DNA of 64,000 nt from Megamerina dolium (taxonomy: Eukaryota; Arthropoda; Insecta; Diptera; Megamerinidae), in contig OY978525.1 of assembly GCA_963854835.1 (NCBI GenBank), positions 86,240,171 through 86,304,170 on the forward strand. Direction: 5' to 3'. The translations under genes were made by a program, and so were the position numbers. Positions 34,842 through 48,842 of the stretch are shown piece after piece (position 1 is the stretch's first letter; each line of letters opens with the position of its first letter). The notes below the pieces were generated by a model. That model worked only from the letters and a program-made list of their open reading frames with translations, was not told the origin of the DNA and did not search any database.

Positions 34842-35590
34842 TCAGCCTCATGTTTCCCGAGTTGTGCAGTTTCTGTTTCCGGTTCAGTGTTTTGCCATTT
34901 TAACGTCTGTGTCTGTATTTCGGTTTCATAGTTATTTAGAGTAATATTATTTTCGACATCATGTGTCCAGATGGGTTGTCTTTCTGCTGAATTGTTGTTT
35001 TGTAGTTGTGCTACGCTGTTACGTTAAAGTTCTGATGGTAAGTTATTGTTCGTATCCAGAATGTTGTTGTGTATTTCTTGCGCTATTTCGACTTTTATAA
35101 GTTGTAGTTCTACATTTGTTACTCTGTTATTATTTACAATGTTTCGCTTTTGATCTGCTAATCTTTGATTTGTAACGCGTGTTAATTGGGGGTATTTTTC
35201 AATGAATAATCTGCGGAATTCTTCACGGTATCTGATTTAAATTGTGTCTAAATTTGTGCTTTTGTAGTAGTAACGCATTACGTTGATACTCATCTCATGT
35301 GACCATGCAATGCGTCGTCTGATGTTTCCAGCCTTTGTGGTTACAGGTTGTCCCTATAAAACATTTTGAGTCAGTTCGCTTGTTCCGGGTTCTGAAGTTG
35401 GGTCGGTATCATGGTCGAGCTGTTGTGTCCCGCGCCGTTCTCGACGGTTACGACGCTCGTCTGAGGCTGAATTTCTTGTTTCAGGAATCCATTTTCACAC
35501 CAATAGGAGATTGCCCTGTGATGGTGGTTGACTAGGGATACCGCGGGATCGTCACACCCGTCAAACCTGTTTCGAGGAATGCCCCTGCGG
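34842..35590 (-). pseudogene. R2/R4-type element N-terminal coding remnant
   Basis: The minus strand encodes RRRIAWSHEMSINVMRYYY, then FRRLFIEKYPQLTRVTNQRL, then ADQKRNIVNNNRVTNVELQ. This is a Myb-like helical N-terminal domain found ahead of the reverse transcriptase in this class of elements. At the 5' side (35590-35480) is a GC-rich leader starting AACCCGCAGGGGCATTCC. There are in-frame stops. The coding continues on the far side of the nested repeat. Confidence 0.65.
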
Positions 35591-36237
35591 GTTTATTATT
35601 ATAATTATCTTTATTCACACATTCCACAATGGTATTCACATTTCATTATATGGGTAATACAACATAATTCCAACATATAACAAAGCTATCTATGTACATT
35701 GTTTGAAAAATATATAAACTATATTAATCTAAAAAAATACAGAGATGTGGGAACCCTTATTAGTCCTCTGGTATCCTTTACTCTGTGATGTTTAGGAATC
35801 TGCGCACTATCCGCCGGAATAGCACAGTCCTTTGCATCTGCACATACAACTCGGGGTCGATGGATAACACCCTTAATACCAGTAGAGCTTTACCGTAGCA
35901 TTTTCAAGTACTGCAGCAGGGACGTATTTGTAGTATTCTGGCGTCTCGCCCCCCAACCGTTTGTGCTGGATAGCCAGCGCCCTGTGGACTATTTTACCTA
36001 CAAAATCATGACGCTGGCGATAAGCAGTAGCAACTAGCTGAGAGCATCCGGAGACGATATGATGGATTGTTTCACTAGCAGTTTGGCATTGCCTACACCT
36101 ATCGTCCATTACACGCCTGTCGCCAGTTATGACCTTCTGGTAGTTTCTTGTTGCAATAACCTGGTCTTGTATGGCTTCAACAAAACCCTCCATTTCGGCG
36201 TAAAGCGTACCAGCGTTCAACCATTTAAGTGTTGCTT
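35591..36237 (-). pseudogene. Second R2/R4-type element: C-terminal endonuclease remnant and 3' end
   Basis: The frame 36220-35873 encodes MNAGTLYAEMEGFVEAIQDQ, CRQCQTASETIHHIVSGC (C-x2-C-x8-H-x4-C) and EYYKYVPAAVLENATVKLYW. This is the same C-terminal architecture as the neighbouring element. After an internal deletion the true end is visible at 35850-35770, reading DPELYVQMQRTVLFRRIVRR followed by FLNITE and a stop. A 170-bp 3' region ending in AATAATAAA abuts the 5' leader of the next element in the same orientation. It is 5' truncated at an (ATT)n tract. It is a different family member, since the two proteins are well diverged. Confidence 0.8.
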
Positions 36238-36264
36238 TTATTATTATTATTATTATTATTATTT
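36238..36264. repeat. (ATT)n microsatellite
   Basis: About nine TTA units at the 5' edge of the second R2/R4-type remnant. Confidence 0.95.
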
Positions 36265-38740
36265 ATTTAATACCACTCAATCCAGCAATCTTAAAATCTG
36301 TAGCATATTTTTTATATTGTATGTTGTTTTATCATATATCAAATGAAAATTTATACATAAATAATGTATAAAAGTGTACATTTATGTGAGTACATATGTA
36401 CATGGCGAAATATAATGTAAATTCAGAGAAATATGATTTTCCATAAATTTATGTATTTGTTGTTACTCCAATTGTCCATATACGTACTATTATGATTTTC
36501 AGTACTCAAGAATTTATTATTTCTTTACCCATTTACATATTTAAAGTTTATTTATCACTTATCATATTCGTTACATTTGTACATAATGTAGTTAGCTTCA
36601 TTGTTCTTTGATTTATATTCAACAATTTATGAATAAAATTTAATTGCAACAGCAGTAAGAGTCAACTTGATAAATTTAAATCGTTGCTGTCAAGGGCGGA
36701 ACGTGTTGCCATTCCTTCTGATCTGCTGCTATGTAATGCTGCTCCTTCTGTTGTTACACTTGGTCTCATTATGTTGTGCCTGAGATAATGTTATGCTCTA
36801 ATTAGTATGGTTAAGGATATATTGTGTGTGTGTACATATGTATACATGCATGTACATATTATATGTTAATTTGCACATACACACACTCTCATACATCATA
36901 AACATATTTATACAGCACCTTAAATTTTTGTAAATTTTTATGACAATTGTGAGCAAGTAGTCAAAGAGAGACAGAGAAATATAGTAATATTTGAGTCGTA
37001 TTATAATCGATCTACCTTACGATCGCTTGTCATACAAAAAAAAAAGTTTCGAGATTTCACACCTAGTTTGAAAGAATATGTTGAAACGTTCTCGGAACAA
37101 AAAAAAAATGTTTAACTCTTTTAGAAGCGCAGAAATGCAGTTCCTATGATTTTACCCCCCAACATTTTTCCGTCATTAACTTAAAGCTTTTTGAAAAACA
37201 TAAAACGTTTTCATTTGAAGTGTGAAGATAGCTGTAAAACTAAATGAGTAATAGCAAAATACACTTTTGATTAAGGGTTTATATCTCCTCTAGAAAGCAG
37301 TTTTTTCAAGAAGACAAAGCATGGAAGTCATGTGGTACTTCCACCCACTAAAATTTCCTCTATGTTCGATTGTTTAACTAGTAAAAACGTCTGTCACTTG
37401 GTTGAAAAACAAATTGAGAGAAGGTTACTCCTAACGGTCCTAATCGACCGTTCCTTTACGTAATCGTGATTTTAAAGAAGCAAATGTTATGTAACACAAA
37501 ATCTTGAAATCTTATGTACTAATCGTACATAACGTACGGAACTTTGTGTATGACATACAAATTTTGTAAACATTATAAAACATATTACATGTAACAATTT
37601 CTTTTACATATTCTTTGCCTGGGATTAATATACTAGGCGGCTCTATAATTTAAAATTTGTTCTAACTTATCATCGTTGTGTAGGCATAACTATTCCATGA
37701 ATAGCAAGTAGTTTATTTTTCACACGGAACCAAAATGAACCAGGTTCTCTCCATTAAAGTACCACTTAAGTCTACCGGATATTTCTCACAGGCAAAAATT
37801 GCTGAGTTAATGTTCTACGCCTAATTCCTGGTCTTTTTTGCTTGTCAAAGAAATGTGTAAGAAAATACAATTGAGAAATGTCGTAAAGACATCAAAGCCA
37901 ACTGTGGAGACTACTTTCAAAAATTTTACATTTATTGAAAACTTTATTTCGGTATTACTCCTTTAGTTTTAGAGTTAGCTATACTCTTCAAAAGCAATAA
38001 AAAGCCAATAATTTTAATGGCTTTAATTTTCTGATGGAAAAATATTTCATTAGAGTGGTACAATCAGGGGAAGTGAATATGATTTTTTAGGGGCTCATTC
38101 AATTTCAAAGTCACATATCAAGGAATTATAGCCCTTCCTGATAGCTTTTCAACAACCTATCATTTTTTAAAATAGGACAATCATCAACGTATAAAAATGT
38201 TATGGGAAAAAAATATTATGTCCTGGGAACGTTTCATCACACACTAGGGGTAAAATTTTAATACTTTTTTGCGTTATCCACCCTAATATACAGTACCTAT
38301 ATGAATAGTTGAAAATTCAAATACCATAGGAGAGCTTAATGAAAAATTTATAATACATTGGCATATGGCATTGAATTTGAATCACACCAATTACATGTAC
38401 AGCATACAAATTTTCGTAATTATTCCAATTTACAACCCTAAATTCTAGAAAGTAGGACTCTTAATTCAAGCAATAATCCATGGTATGTAGAACAATTCAT
38501 GCAGACGGTAAAAGAAGACGACGAAATTTCGGTTGTTCACCTGAATATTGGTTCGATGCTAATTTCAAACTTGTTTACAGAACAATGCCGATTTGTTAGA
38601 AAATAAAAAAATAGAGGAATTATGTCGACATTATTTACACCACGATTTTGCGATTGTGTTCATAATGTCAGCAACCTGGCAACATTACCTCCATGAAATT
38701 TATTATTTAATCATAGCAAAATTTTGGAAATATTTCATAG
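36265..38740. other. Unassigned AT-rich stretch
   Basis: No gene, paired inverted repeats or known element was recognised. There is a short (TG)n run near 36825. Confidence 0.45.
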
Positions 38741-38748
38741 TAGTGGTC

Positions 38749-39058
38749 AATCCCCGGCTGATGCATAACAAATTTAATATCGAAAAGATTTTTCTTTCGA
38801 ATGGTACCCACCTGTCGGCAAGCAATTGGCAATTCTTCCGACAGTAACAACTTGCCATGAAAAAGCTTCTTAAAGAACTCTGTGACAAAGCTCAGAAAAA
38901 GTGATGTCACAAGTGTTCTGCCGTTCGGAACCGGTTAAAATAAGTAGGTCCTTTCTAATACTGTCCAAATATAAGACGCACAACAGCAATGGAAGAGAAG
39001 CTCGGCCAATGAGTCCTTTGGGGCTTTAAGTGCCACATATTTATTTTTTATTTTTTTT
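38749..39058 (+). mobile_element. tRNA-derived SINE, copy 6 (5' truncated)
   Basis: It starts inside the B box at AATCCCCGGCTGATGC and runs to the GTGCCACATATTTATTTTTT end. The 8-bp repeat TAGTGGTC flanks it (38741-38748 and 39059-39066). Its body is close to the 59842 copy, so it is relatively young. Confidence 0.9.
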
Positions 39059-39097
39059 TAGTGGTCTTCATAATTAGTTTAATAAGTTTAGAACGAG

Positions 39098-39345
39098 TTT
39101 ACTTTTACCAGCCGGTTCCGAATGCCAAAACCCTTGCGACATCACTGTTTTTAGCTTTGTCACAGAGTTCTTTTAGAAGCTTTCCATGGCAAATTGTTGC
39201 TGCAGGAAGAATTGCCAATTGCTAGCCGACAGCTGGGTACCGTTTGAAAGTAGAGTCTTTTCGATATTACAGTTGTGCTTCAGCAGGTGATTGAACGCAC
39301 GACTTAAAAATCAGAAGGCCAATGCACTAACCACTGAACTACTTT
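39098..39345 (-). mobile_element. tRNA-derived SINE, copy 7 (diverged, 3' end missing)
   Basis: Minus-strand homology runs from the head (GTAGTTCAGTGGTTAGTGC) to the CGGAACCGGCT block. The last part of the body and the GTGCCACATA end are absent. Many substitutions mark it as old. It lies only 40 bases from copy 6, in the opposite orientation. Confidence 0.8.
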
Positions 39346-39533
39346 GCTATGTATTACTTCTGTAATTTGATCTCAGAAGTCTATATAATAAGACTAATTA
39401 ATACTAAATATTTGTGATTTATTTATGAATTGCATTTTAACATTGTTTTGTTAATTGTGTTAATATTTGTTAATTGTGTGCTTCATAAGCAATTAACTAC
39501 AAATTGTATTGTAATTGATTTTTTATTTTATCA

Positions 39534-42731
<3,198 letters not shown>

Positions 42732-42738
42732 CCCTGAC

Positions 42739-42922
42739 TTGCGTCGTCCCGATTTGCGTCGTTTCGATTTGCGTCGCTTTTTGAAAACTTGAAAAATTCG
42801 GTTTGCGTCGTTGCAATTCCAAGTTGCGTCTGTTCGGGTTGCACGTTTTGACCCCGAATTGCGTCGGTTCTATTTGCATCGTTTTAATTTCGATTTGCGT
42901 CGTTTTTTTCCGATTTACGTCG
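42739..42922 (+). repeat. Subterminal TTGCGTCG motif cluster of the Tigger-like element
   Basis: Six exact TTGCGTCG copies (42739, 42754, 42769, 42803, 42859, 42894) and three one-mismatch copies (42824, 42874, 42915) lie in the same orientation within 184 bases. The first three are spaced 15 bases apart. The right end has one direct copy (45128) and one inverted copy (45157). Such clusters are candidate transposase-binding sites. CpG-rich motifs stand out strongly in this AT-rich window. Confidence 0.85.
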
Positions 42923-43172
42923 CTAAATACGGTTAAATTTTTTACTGCAGCATTGGTGATTACCATTTTTAGCATTTGTAGTGTGTATAGTATTTAGCAT
43001 CTTTTCTATCTTTTAGCATTTTTACAACTTCTGGCAACACTGATCGTCACCTGTACGTTCAGAAGTTTTCAAATTCCCTTTTCTTTGTTATATAAGTGGC
43101 GCTAAGAACAACTGTTTGGTTATGGTAAGAATTTAGTGTATGATTCGTCAAAATACCTTAAGGACGTAAAAA

Positions 43173-44878
43173 ATGAGTCAAAGTAAAACAAAAGTAATAA
43201 GTTTGGAATTAAAATTGGACGTAATAAAACGTTTTAAATCGGGAGAAAAGGCTGTTAACATAGGAAGAGCTCTTGGACTAGCACTTACAACAGTAAGAAC
43301 AATTTGCAACAGAGACAGTGATAAAATAAATCAATTAGCTAAATTGTCACACCACTCCAATCTAAACATGATACTATAGCAAGAAATCCCTTATTTGTTA
43401 AGATGGAGTCCCTTCTTTCAATTTGGATACATGATCAAAATAAGCGAAGAATGCCACTGAGCAAGGAGGTAATAAAAAATAAAGCTATTTCTATTTACTC
43501 CGACCTTAAGAAAAATACTGCATCTAGTAGTAACGGAAATTCTGGTGATTTTGAAGCCAGCAACGGTTGGTTTAACCGTTTTAAAACACGGGCAAATTTA
43601 CATAATGTTGCATTAAAAGGAGAGTCAGCTAATGCAGATTCAGTAGCTTCAGAAAAGTTTAAGCTTGAGCTGAAAGCCATAATTGAAAAAGGAGGGTATT
43701 CTGCTAAGCAGATTTTGAATGCCGACGAAACAGGTCTTTTTTGGAAACGGTTACCATCAAGAACTTACTTGTCAAAAAATGAGAAAGCATGTCCTGGATA
43801 TAAAGCCGCAAAGGATCGGCTAACACTTCTTTTGGGCGGAAACGCAGAAGGAGATTTTAAATTTAAACCTTTTTTGATATACCAATCAGAAAATCCAAGG
43901 GCAATGAAAAGTATAAACAAAAGAGACCTCCCTGTACACTGGCGCTCTAATAAAAAGGCTGGGATGACCGCAACCCTTTTTAAAGATTGGTTAGAAAATT
44001 GTGCCGTTCCTGAGTTAAAACGCTATTGTTCCTCTCAACAAATTGAGTTCAAAATGCTCTTGTTAGTCGATAACGCACTAGGACATCCAATTTTTTCGGA
44101 TGAATTATCGGAGAATGTAAAAGTTGTTTTTATGCCGCCTAACACAACATCACTTATTCAACCTATGGACCAGGGCGTAATTTCAAACTTTAAAATGTAC
44201 TACTTACGTCGAACTTTCCGGCAACTTCTTGATTCAACAGACAAAAATGACAAACTCTCTATGAAAGACTTCTGGAAAAACTACAACATAGTGAAAGCTA
44301 TTGAAAATATAAATTTATCTTGGGAGGAAGTTAAGGCATCTTCCATGAAAGGGAGTTGGCAGCAATTATGGCCAGAACTTATTAAAGGAGACGAAGATGG
44401 TGCCGATGATATTCGAAATGTTAGCAATGAGTTGGTTAATTTAGCTAGAGAAGCAGAATTTGACGGAATGGAGGAAGATGATATTAATGAATTTTTGTTG
44501 TCTCACGATGAGGAGCTTGATAATGAAAATTTATTAGCCATTGATATTCAGCATGTTTCAGAAGAAGATGTCATAATAAGTGATGATACATTAGAAGAAA
44601 AAAAATTAACAATCGCTAATATTTCCAAAGCTATGCAATTAATTTCCCATGTAATGGATATATTTTCTGAAAACGATCCTGGCGAAAACCGTAGCATGGG
44701 CGTAGCAGCATCCGTTGATCAAGCCATCAGTTGTTACAAAGAAATATATCAACAAAAAAAATCTTTAAAAATTCAACAAACTTTAGACATTTTTGTTAAA
44801 AAAACAGTAAGACCATCCAATCAAATGTATATAAGTGTTGTTGATTTAGATTCATCATCTGAAAAGAGCTCAATGTAA
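43173..44878 (+). pseudogene. Tigger-like transposase with a single frameshift
   Basis: The N-terminal part (43173-43379) encodes a CENP-B/psq-type helix-turn-helix: LELKLDVIKRFKSGEKAVNI, then LTTVRTICN. A one-base shift between 43343 and 43376 moves reading into the second frame (annotated ATG at 43403, 491 residues). Upstream of that ATG the homology continues as SKHDTIARNPLFVK, so the ATG is internal. A second DNA-binding helix region (NGWFNRFKTR) follows at residues 55-63 of the second frame. The DDE-type catalytic core has NADETGLFW (D108), LLVDNALGHP (D223) and QPMDQGVISNFK (D256). All three acids are present, and the Asp-rich tail resembles Tigger/jerky proteins. With one indel the copy is close to functional. 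Relatives could supply transposase to other copies. Confidence 0.92.
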
Positions 44879-45176
44879 GCTAAATAAATTACAGTTTTTA
44901 CAGATGTACATAAATGTAAATGAATTTAATTTTTATGTTTTTTCTTAATTTATTGTTTTGTTATTTCTTTATAATAATTATAAGCATTTGTTGCAGTAAA
45001 TAAAATAAATGAAAATGTATTCGTAATTGTTTTTTATTTAAAAAAAAATGTTTTTTTTGCTTTGTTTTGAATATTTTCCCCAATAAATTAAATTTCGGTG
45101 CATTTATATAGAAAAAGGTGATTCGATTTGCGTCGCGTTGCTCCGGTCCCCATTAACGACGCAAGTCGGGGCTCTA

Positions 45177-45283
<107 letters not shown>

Positions 45284-45463
45284 GCACAGTATAATTTTAT
45301 TTCTAATATTTCTAATCTTACAACAGCATCCTTGCAAAAAATATGTTACCAATGAAATTATATGAAAAGAAAATGAGAATACAAACAAATGTAGTATTGT
45401 ATGTAAAAAATTGAGGCCCCCGAAAGTTTAAATTTTGATAGGTCATGATTCCTGCATGAGATA

Positions 45464-46187
45464 TTAAGGAGGGGTAAGGGATAAGCAGATTCGGAAAATC
45501 GATTTTTTTCTTTTTCATTTTCCAAGACAACGAGATTGCTGCCGGGAACGTACTTTATGGACCTGAGATCGATGATTCAGTGTAAGCTACAGAAAAAAAA
45601 ATGTTTTCTCACTTTTTGAGAAAAATAAAACTTCAAACGTGTTTTTCTGAAAACCAATTTTTCGAAATCCGTGAACACGATCCTGCAAAATCTACTAAAC
45701 CGATTCTTTTCAAACTCGAAACATACTTTCTTGGTATAAAATGCCTCCCCCTCCCGTTATTTACATTTTTCTATTTTCATATTAAGGTAGTTTGTCACCT
45801 AAAAGTAGCGGAAAATTTAGCGCGAAATCGCGTTTTTTACTTAAATAGGCCACGAACTATTGAAAAACGAAAATGATAACCCAACAACGACGGGAGGGTG
45901 AGAATTAGCTCATAATTTAAGTAAATTTAACAACATTTTTGATTTGAGATAATTCTAAGCCGAGCTATCCTGTTCACCGAACAACGTATTTTTCAAAACA
46001 CGTTTTGTTAAATGCTCTGTCCCCGGCTTATTTTTCAATATTCAGTTACGAAAATTTAACTAAAAATTCTCTAGATGATGCTTTATAATTAAAAAAAAGT
46101 TTGAATAAATTTGCTTAAGCTGTATCTCCGTAAAAAATCAGAGAAAAAAGTGTTTTTTATTTCAAATTATCCCTTACTCACCCTTAA
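45464..46187. mobile_element. TTAA-flanked MITE 4
   Basis: A 724-bp unit bounded by TTAA. The left end reads TTAAGGAGGGGTAAGGGATA and the right end, on the opposite strand, TTAAGGGTGAGTAAGGGATA. An AAATCGATTTTTTTC tract lies just inside the left end, as in MITEs 1 and 3. The short plus-strand frame inside (45601-45876) is not recognised. Confidence 0.8.
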
Positions 46188-46369
46188 ATCACAACCTCGG
46201 TACTAGCTTACGAGCGGCTCTTAAGGAGTCAGGTAAGAGCCACGTATGTAGACATTACAAAAGCTTAATAAATCTGACTTCTAGGTGCCTGAGAGTACTT
46301 GCTGCACTTGTTTCTATCACATGACACATAAAAAAACGGTTTTAACAGAGATCCTTGTATACTACTGCC

Positions 46370-47555
46370 TGATGATATAGCGGTTGTTCAGGCAAAATTT
46401 CTGTCGATGAGAGAGGCTTCTAGACTAATAGACTATTTAAAAAGCTCAAGAATAAATATTGAGAATATTGAGAAGTGCAGGAAACACTGACAACACCATA
46501 GAGCCACTAATGGGAATGAGATAACTGATGCTCAGCTTTACTTCATTTTGTGAGTATTTATCACGAAAATGGCAGATGGTAGTTGATCGCGCGAAGTCAA
46601 TGAGCACTTTGGCGCAGGGTCTGCTGTATAGCTGGTGTAAATAGTTCAATAGATAATTGAGATTTGTTCCAGGTAGCTTTTTTAAGGCTATCAAAGTTAA
46701 GTCAAACCAGCACACTCAAGCCCGCCATCCACAAGGACTATGTTTGCAACTATGGTATCACAATAAGCCTTTCTGGCCTAAGTGCGTCCTCTCAGAGAGA
46801 GGGCAGCCACAATAACCTCGTAACTATGACAATATATTTTGTGCGAGATGCACATTCTGGCTGCGTGCGCTCTTATAAGCCAGAAGCTAGACTTCATTAT
46901 ATTATGTGTTCCGATGATCCGGGAACAATATCAAGCGCCGAAGCGCCACGATCGCAGCTTGGCTATCTGTTTTCCGATGTTTAACTTCTTGGAGTAAATT
47001 CTTGATCCGACCCCACAGTCCATTTTGGAGACGACCGCGAAGACTGTGGTATAGAATATTTCCAGTACCATACATCTACTCCATTACTAGGTAGTAGGTC
47101 ATTCTGGCCTACATACAATCCTAAACAAACAACACTACTAATAAGCAGGAACCGAAAACATATCTCTAGACTGACGGCAGTCATTACTGGCTTCTGGCTC
47201 ATCGGAGAACAGGCGGCCAAAATGGGGATGTCCCACAACGGCTTCTGCCACAGCTGTAACCAAGTGGAAGAAAAGGAAACGGTCCTCCACTTCCTGTGTA
47301 AATGCCCTGCCCTTTGGAAGCAGAGAACGAACACCCTAGGTAAACCATTCTTTAACAGTTTTGAGAAGCTGGCGGAAATAATCATCAACAACCTCCTAAG
47401 GTTTCTAAACAGCACGAACTGGATCTAACCGTGCTGCCCACACAAACAACCTAACGAACAGTTGGAAACGAGGATGTGGTAACAAAACGGTGCGTAAGCG
47501 CTATTTGGACTCATGGATGAGTCAACACTTCAACCAACCAACCAACCAACTTCAT
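46370..47555 (+). pseudogene. I/LOA-type retroelement 3' remnant (RNase H trace and C-terminal zinc region)
   Basis: The secure part is 47101-47428, encoding FWPTYNPKQTTLLISRNRKH, then LTAVITGFWLIGEQAAKMGM and CHSCNQVEEKETVLHFLCKC, ending FLNSTNWI and a stop. This is the C-terminal zinc-containing tail of non-LTR elements that carry an RNase H domain. Upstream, about 46470-46540 contains IEKCRK and GNEITD, matching the EC-R and GNE-x-AD positions of RNase H in a heavily deleted form. A (CAAC)n-type tract at about 47530-47550 is the 3' tail. The stretch 46570-47100 is too decayed to read. Confidence 0.7.
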
Positions 47556-47697
47556 TACTTCCAATAGGGTAAGAACATTGTGAATATCACAGCAAGTATG
47601 TTAGAATCTGCTTTTATTCATCGCCCTCATTACCAAAATTGACACTACTTCACTCAGTCATAATGCACACACGGCTGCTGTGTGTTCAACATAAATA

Positions 47698-48558
47698 CAC
47701 GAGAGCGGTCCCAGAACTACTCAACCTAACAAAGAAAACAACATATTTGGAAAATTTTTCTTTATTTCTCAACATAATCTCCTATTAGCTCTATACACTT
47801 TTCTCAGCGATATTCTATAGCTTCAATACCCTGTTTGTAGTATGAGCTCATCTACCGCGTGGACCTGTCTTCGCCTTCTTTAGACACGATTCTCCCCTTT
47901 CCGTCCACTGTTTTGCCTGCTGCTTTGTCTCAGGTGTGAAGTGTTGGACCCATGTCTCATCCATGGTTACGAATCGACGCTAAACGTCGGCTTTATTACT
48001 GTGAAACATCGCCAAACACTCTATGGAAACATCATCACGACATTGGTTTTTGTTCTATTGTGAACAACATCTTGCACACAGCTTTTTCATCTCCAAATTT
48101 TCGGTCAGTATACGATGTATAGGACTTTTTGAAATGCCTGTAATTTCATCTAGTTCATGCACCTTCAACCGGCGATCATCCAATACCATTTTGTGGATTT
48201 TCTTAACCATTTCTCGCGTGGCCACCTCAATTGGTCGACCACTACGGTGTTCGTCTTGGCAGCTCGTACGACCTGGTTTAAACTCTGCCACCGAATATTT
48301 TATGGTCGTAAACGAAGGAACAGACTCATTCGTTTACTGAGATCTTTCAAATGAAAGTATTCAGTTACAATTTTTTCCATATTTACAAATTCACTGAGGT
48401 TTTTAACTTTCGATGGCTCAAAAAAAAAATACTAAACATCGTGGCGCTTTGAAACTTAAAACATCTGTTTTGTAAGGTTGCCATTTTTACCAAAGTAATT
48501 TTTTTCAAACTACTGCCACCATCTATATGTCAGGTCGGGTAGTTCGGGGACCGCTTTG
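47698..48558 (-). mobile_element. Internally deleted mariner element 2
   Basis: The ends are inverted repeats (left CACGAGAGCGGTCCCAGAAC, right on the minus strand CAAAGCGGTCCCCGAACTAC) with TA on both sides (47696-47697, 48559-48560). The minus strand starts at MEKIVTEYFHLKD (48380). After a frame change it encodes RSGRPIEVATREMVKKIHKM, then VLDDRRLKVHELDEITGISK, the two helix-turn-helix units and the RSGRP linker of mariner transposase. The first catalytic block survives (VTMDETWVQHF, about 47960), but the middle with the second and third acids is deleted. A tail YYKQGIEAIEYR..KCIELIGDYVEK remains. Length is 861 bp against about 1.3 kb, so it cannot move itself. It is a different mariner lineage from the copies at 1944 and 8943. 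Confidence 0.9.
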
Positions 48559-48560
48559 TA

Positions 48561-48838
48561 TATGGGGATCAGTTGCATTAAGATATTTAGAACACACTCT
48601 GATCTATGCACTCTTCTCATTTTAGACACAATGTAGTCTGTACTTACGGCTTTACACCACTTTGGGACTCAGTTGGTAAGAATAGTTCGCACGATCGCTG
48701 TGTATATCTATAACTTTAGGTTAAGTTGCAGGCCTCATTTCCTACCTATCTGGCTTTTGCAAATGTAACAAGCATTACAAGCATTTTTTACCCGGTTTCC
48801 CATGTTAAGTCTCCAACTCAGCTAAAATCAGCCAATTG
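48561..48838 (-). pseudogene. I/LOA-type reverse transcriptase C-terminal remnant
   Basis: The minus strand encodes LSWRLNMGNRVKNACNACYI, then IYTAIVRTILTN, KWCKAVSTDYIVSKMRRVHR and ILMQLIP. This follows the pattern of the thumb region of I/LOA-type reverse transcriptases (L-x-W-x(n)-R-x-K-A, W-x-Y-x-A-I-I-R-P-I, W-W-x-A). Three stops interrupt it. It lies between the second mariner (left) and the pogo-like element (right), and both probably inserted beside or within it. Confidence 0.65.
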
Positions 48839-48842
48839 GATA

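Larger units (their letters stand above)
31220..35590 (-). mobile_element. R2/R4-type non-LTR retrotransposon, decayed and split by nested insertions
   Basis: The element reads on the minus strand. Its 5' leader and N-terminal coding (35590-34842) are separated from its reverse transcriptase and endonuclease (33167-31220) by a GGGCGTGG repeat (33168-34841). That repeat carries a SINE (34416-34684). The orientation and order of the coding blocks are consistent with a single copy. The R2/R4 grouping rests on the C-terminal CCHC plus RPD endonuclease layout. The exact clade is uncertain. Confidence 0.75.

Noticed and set aside
46664..46984. 106-residue plus-strand frame
   Set aside because: It lies in the decayed I/LOA-type remnant in a frame that does not match the RNase H or C-terminal motifs on either side.
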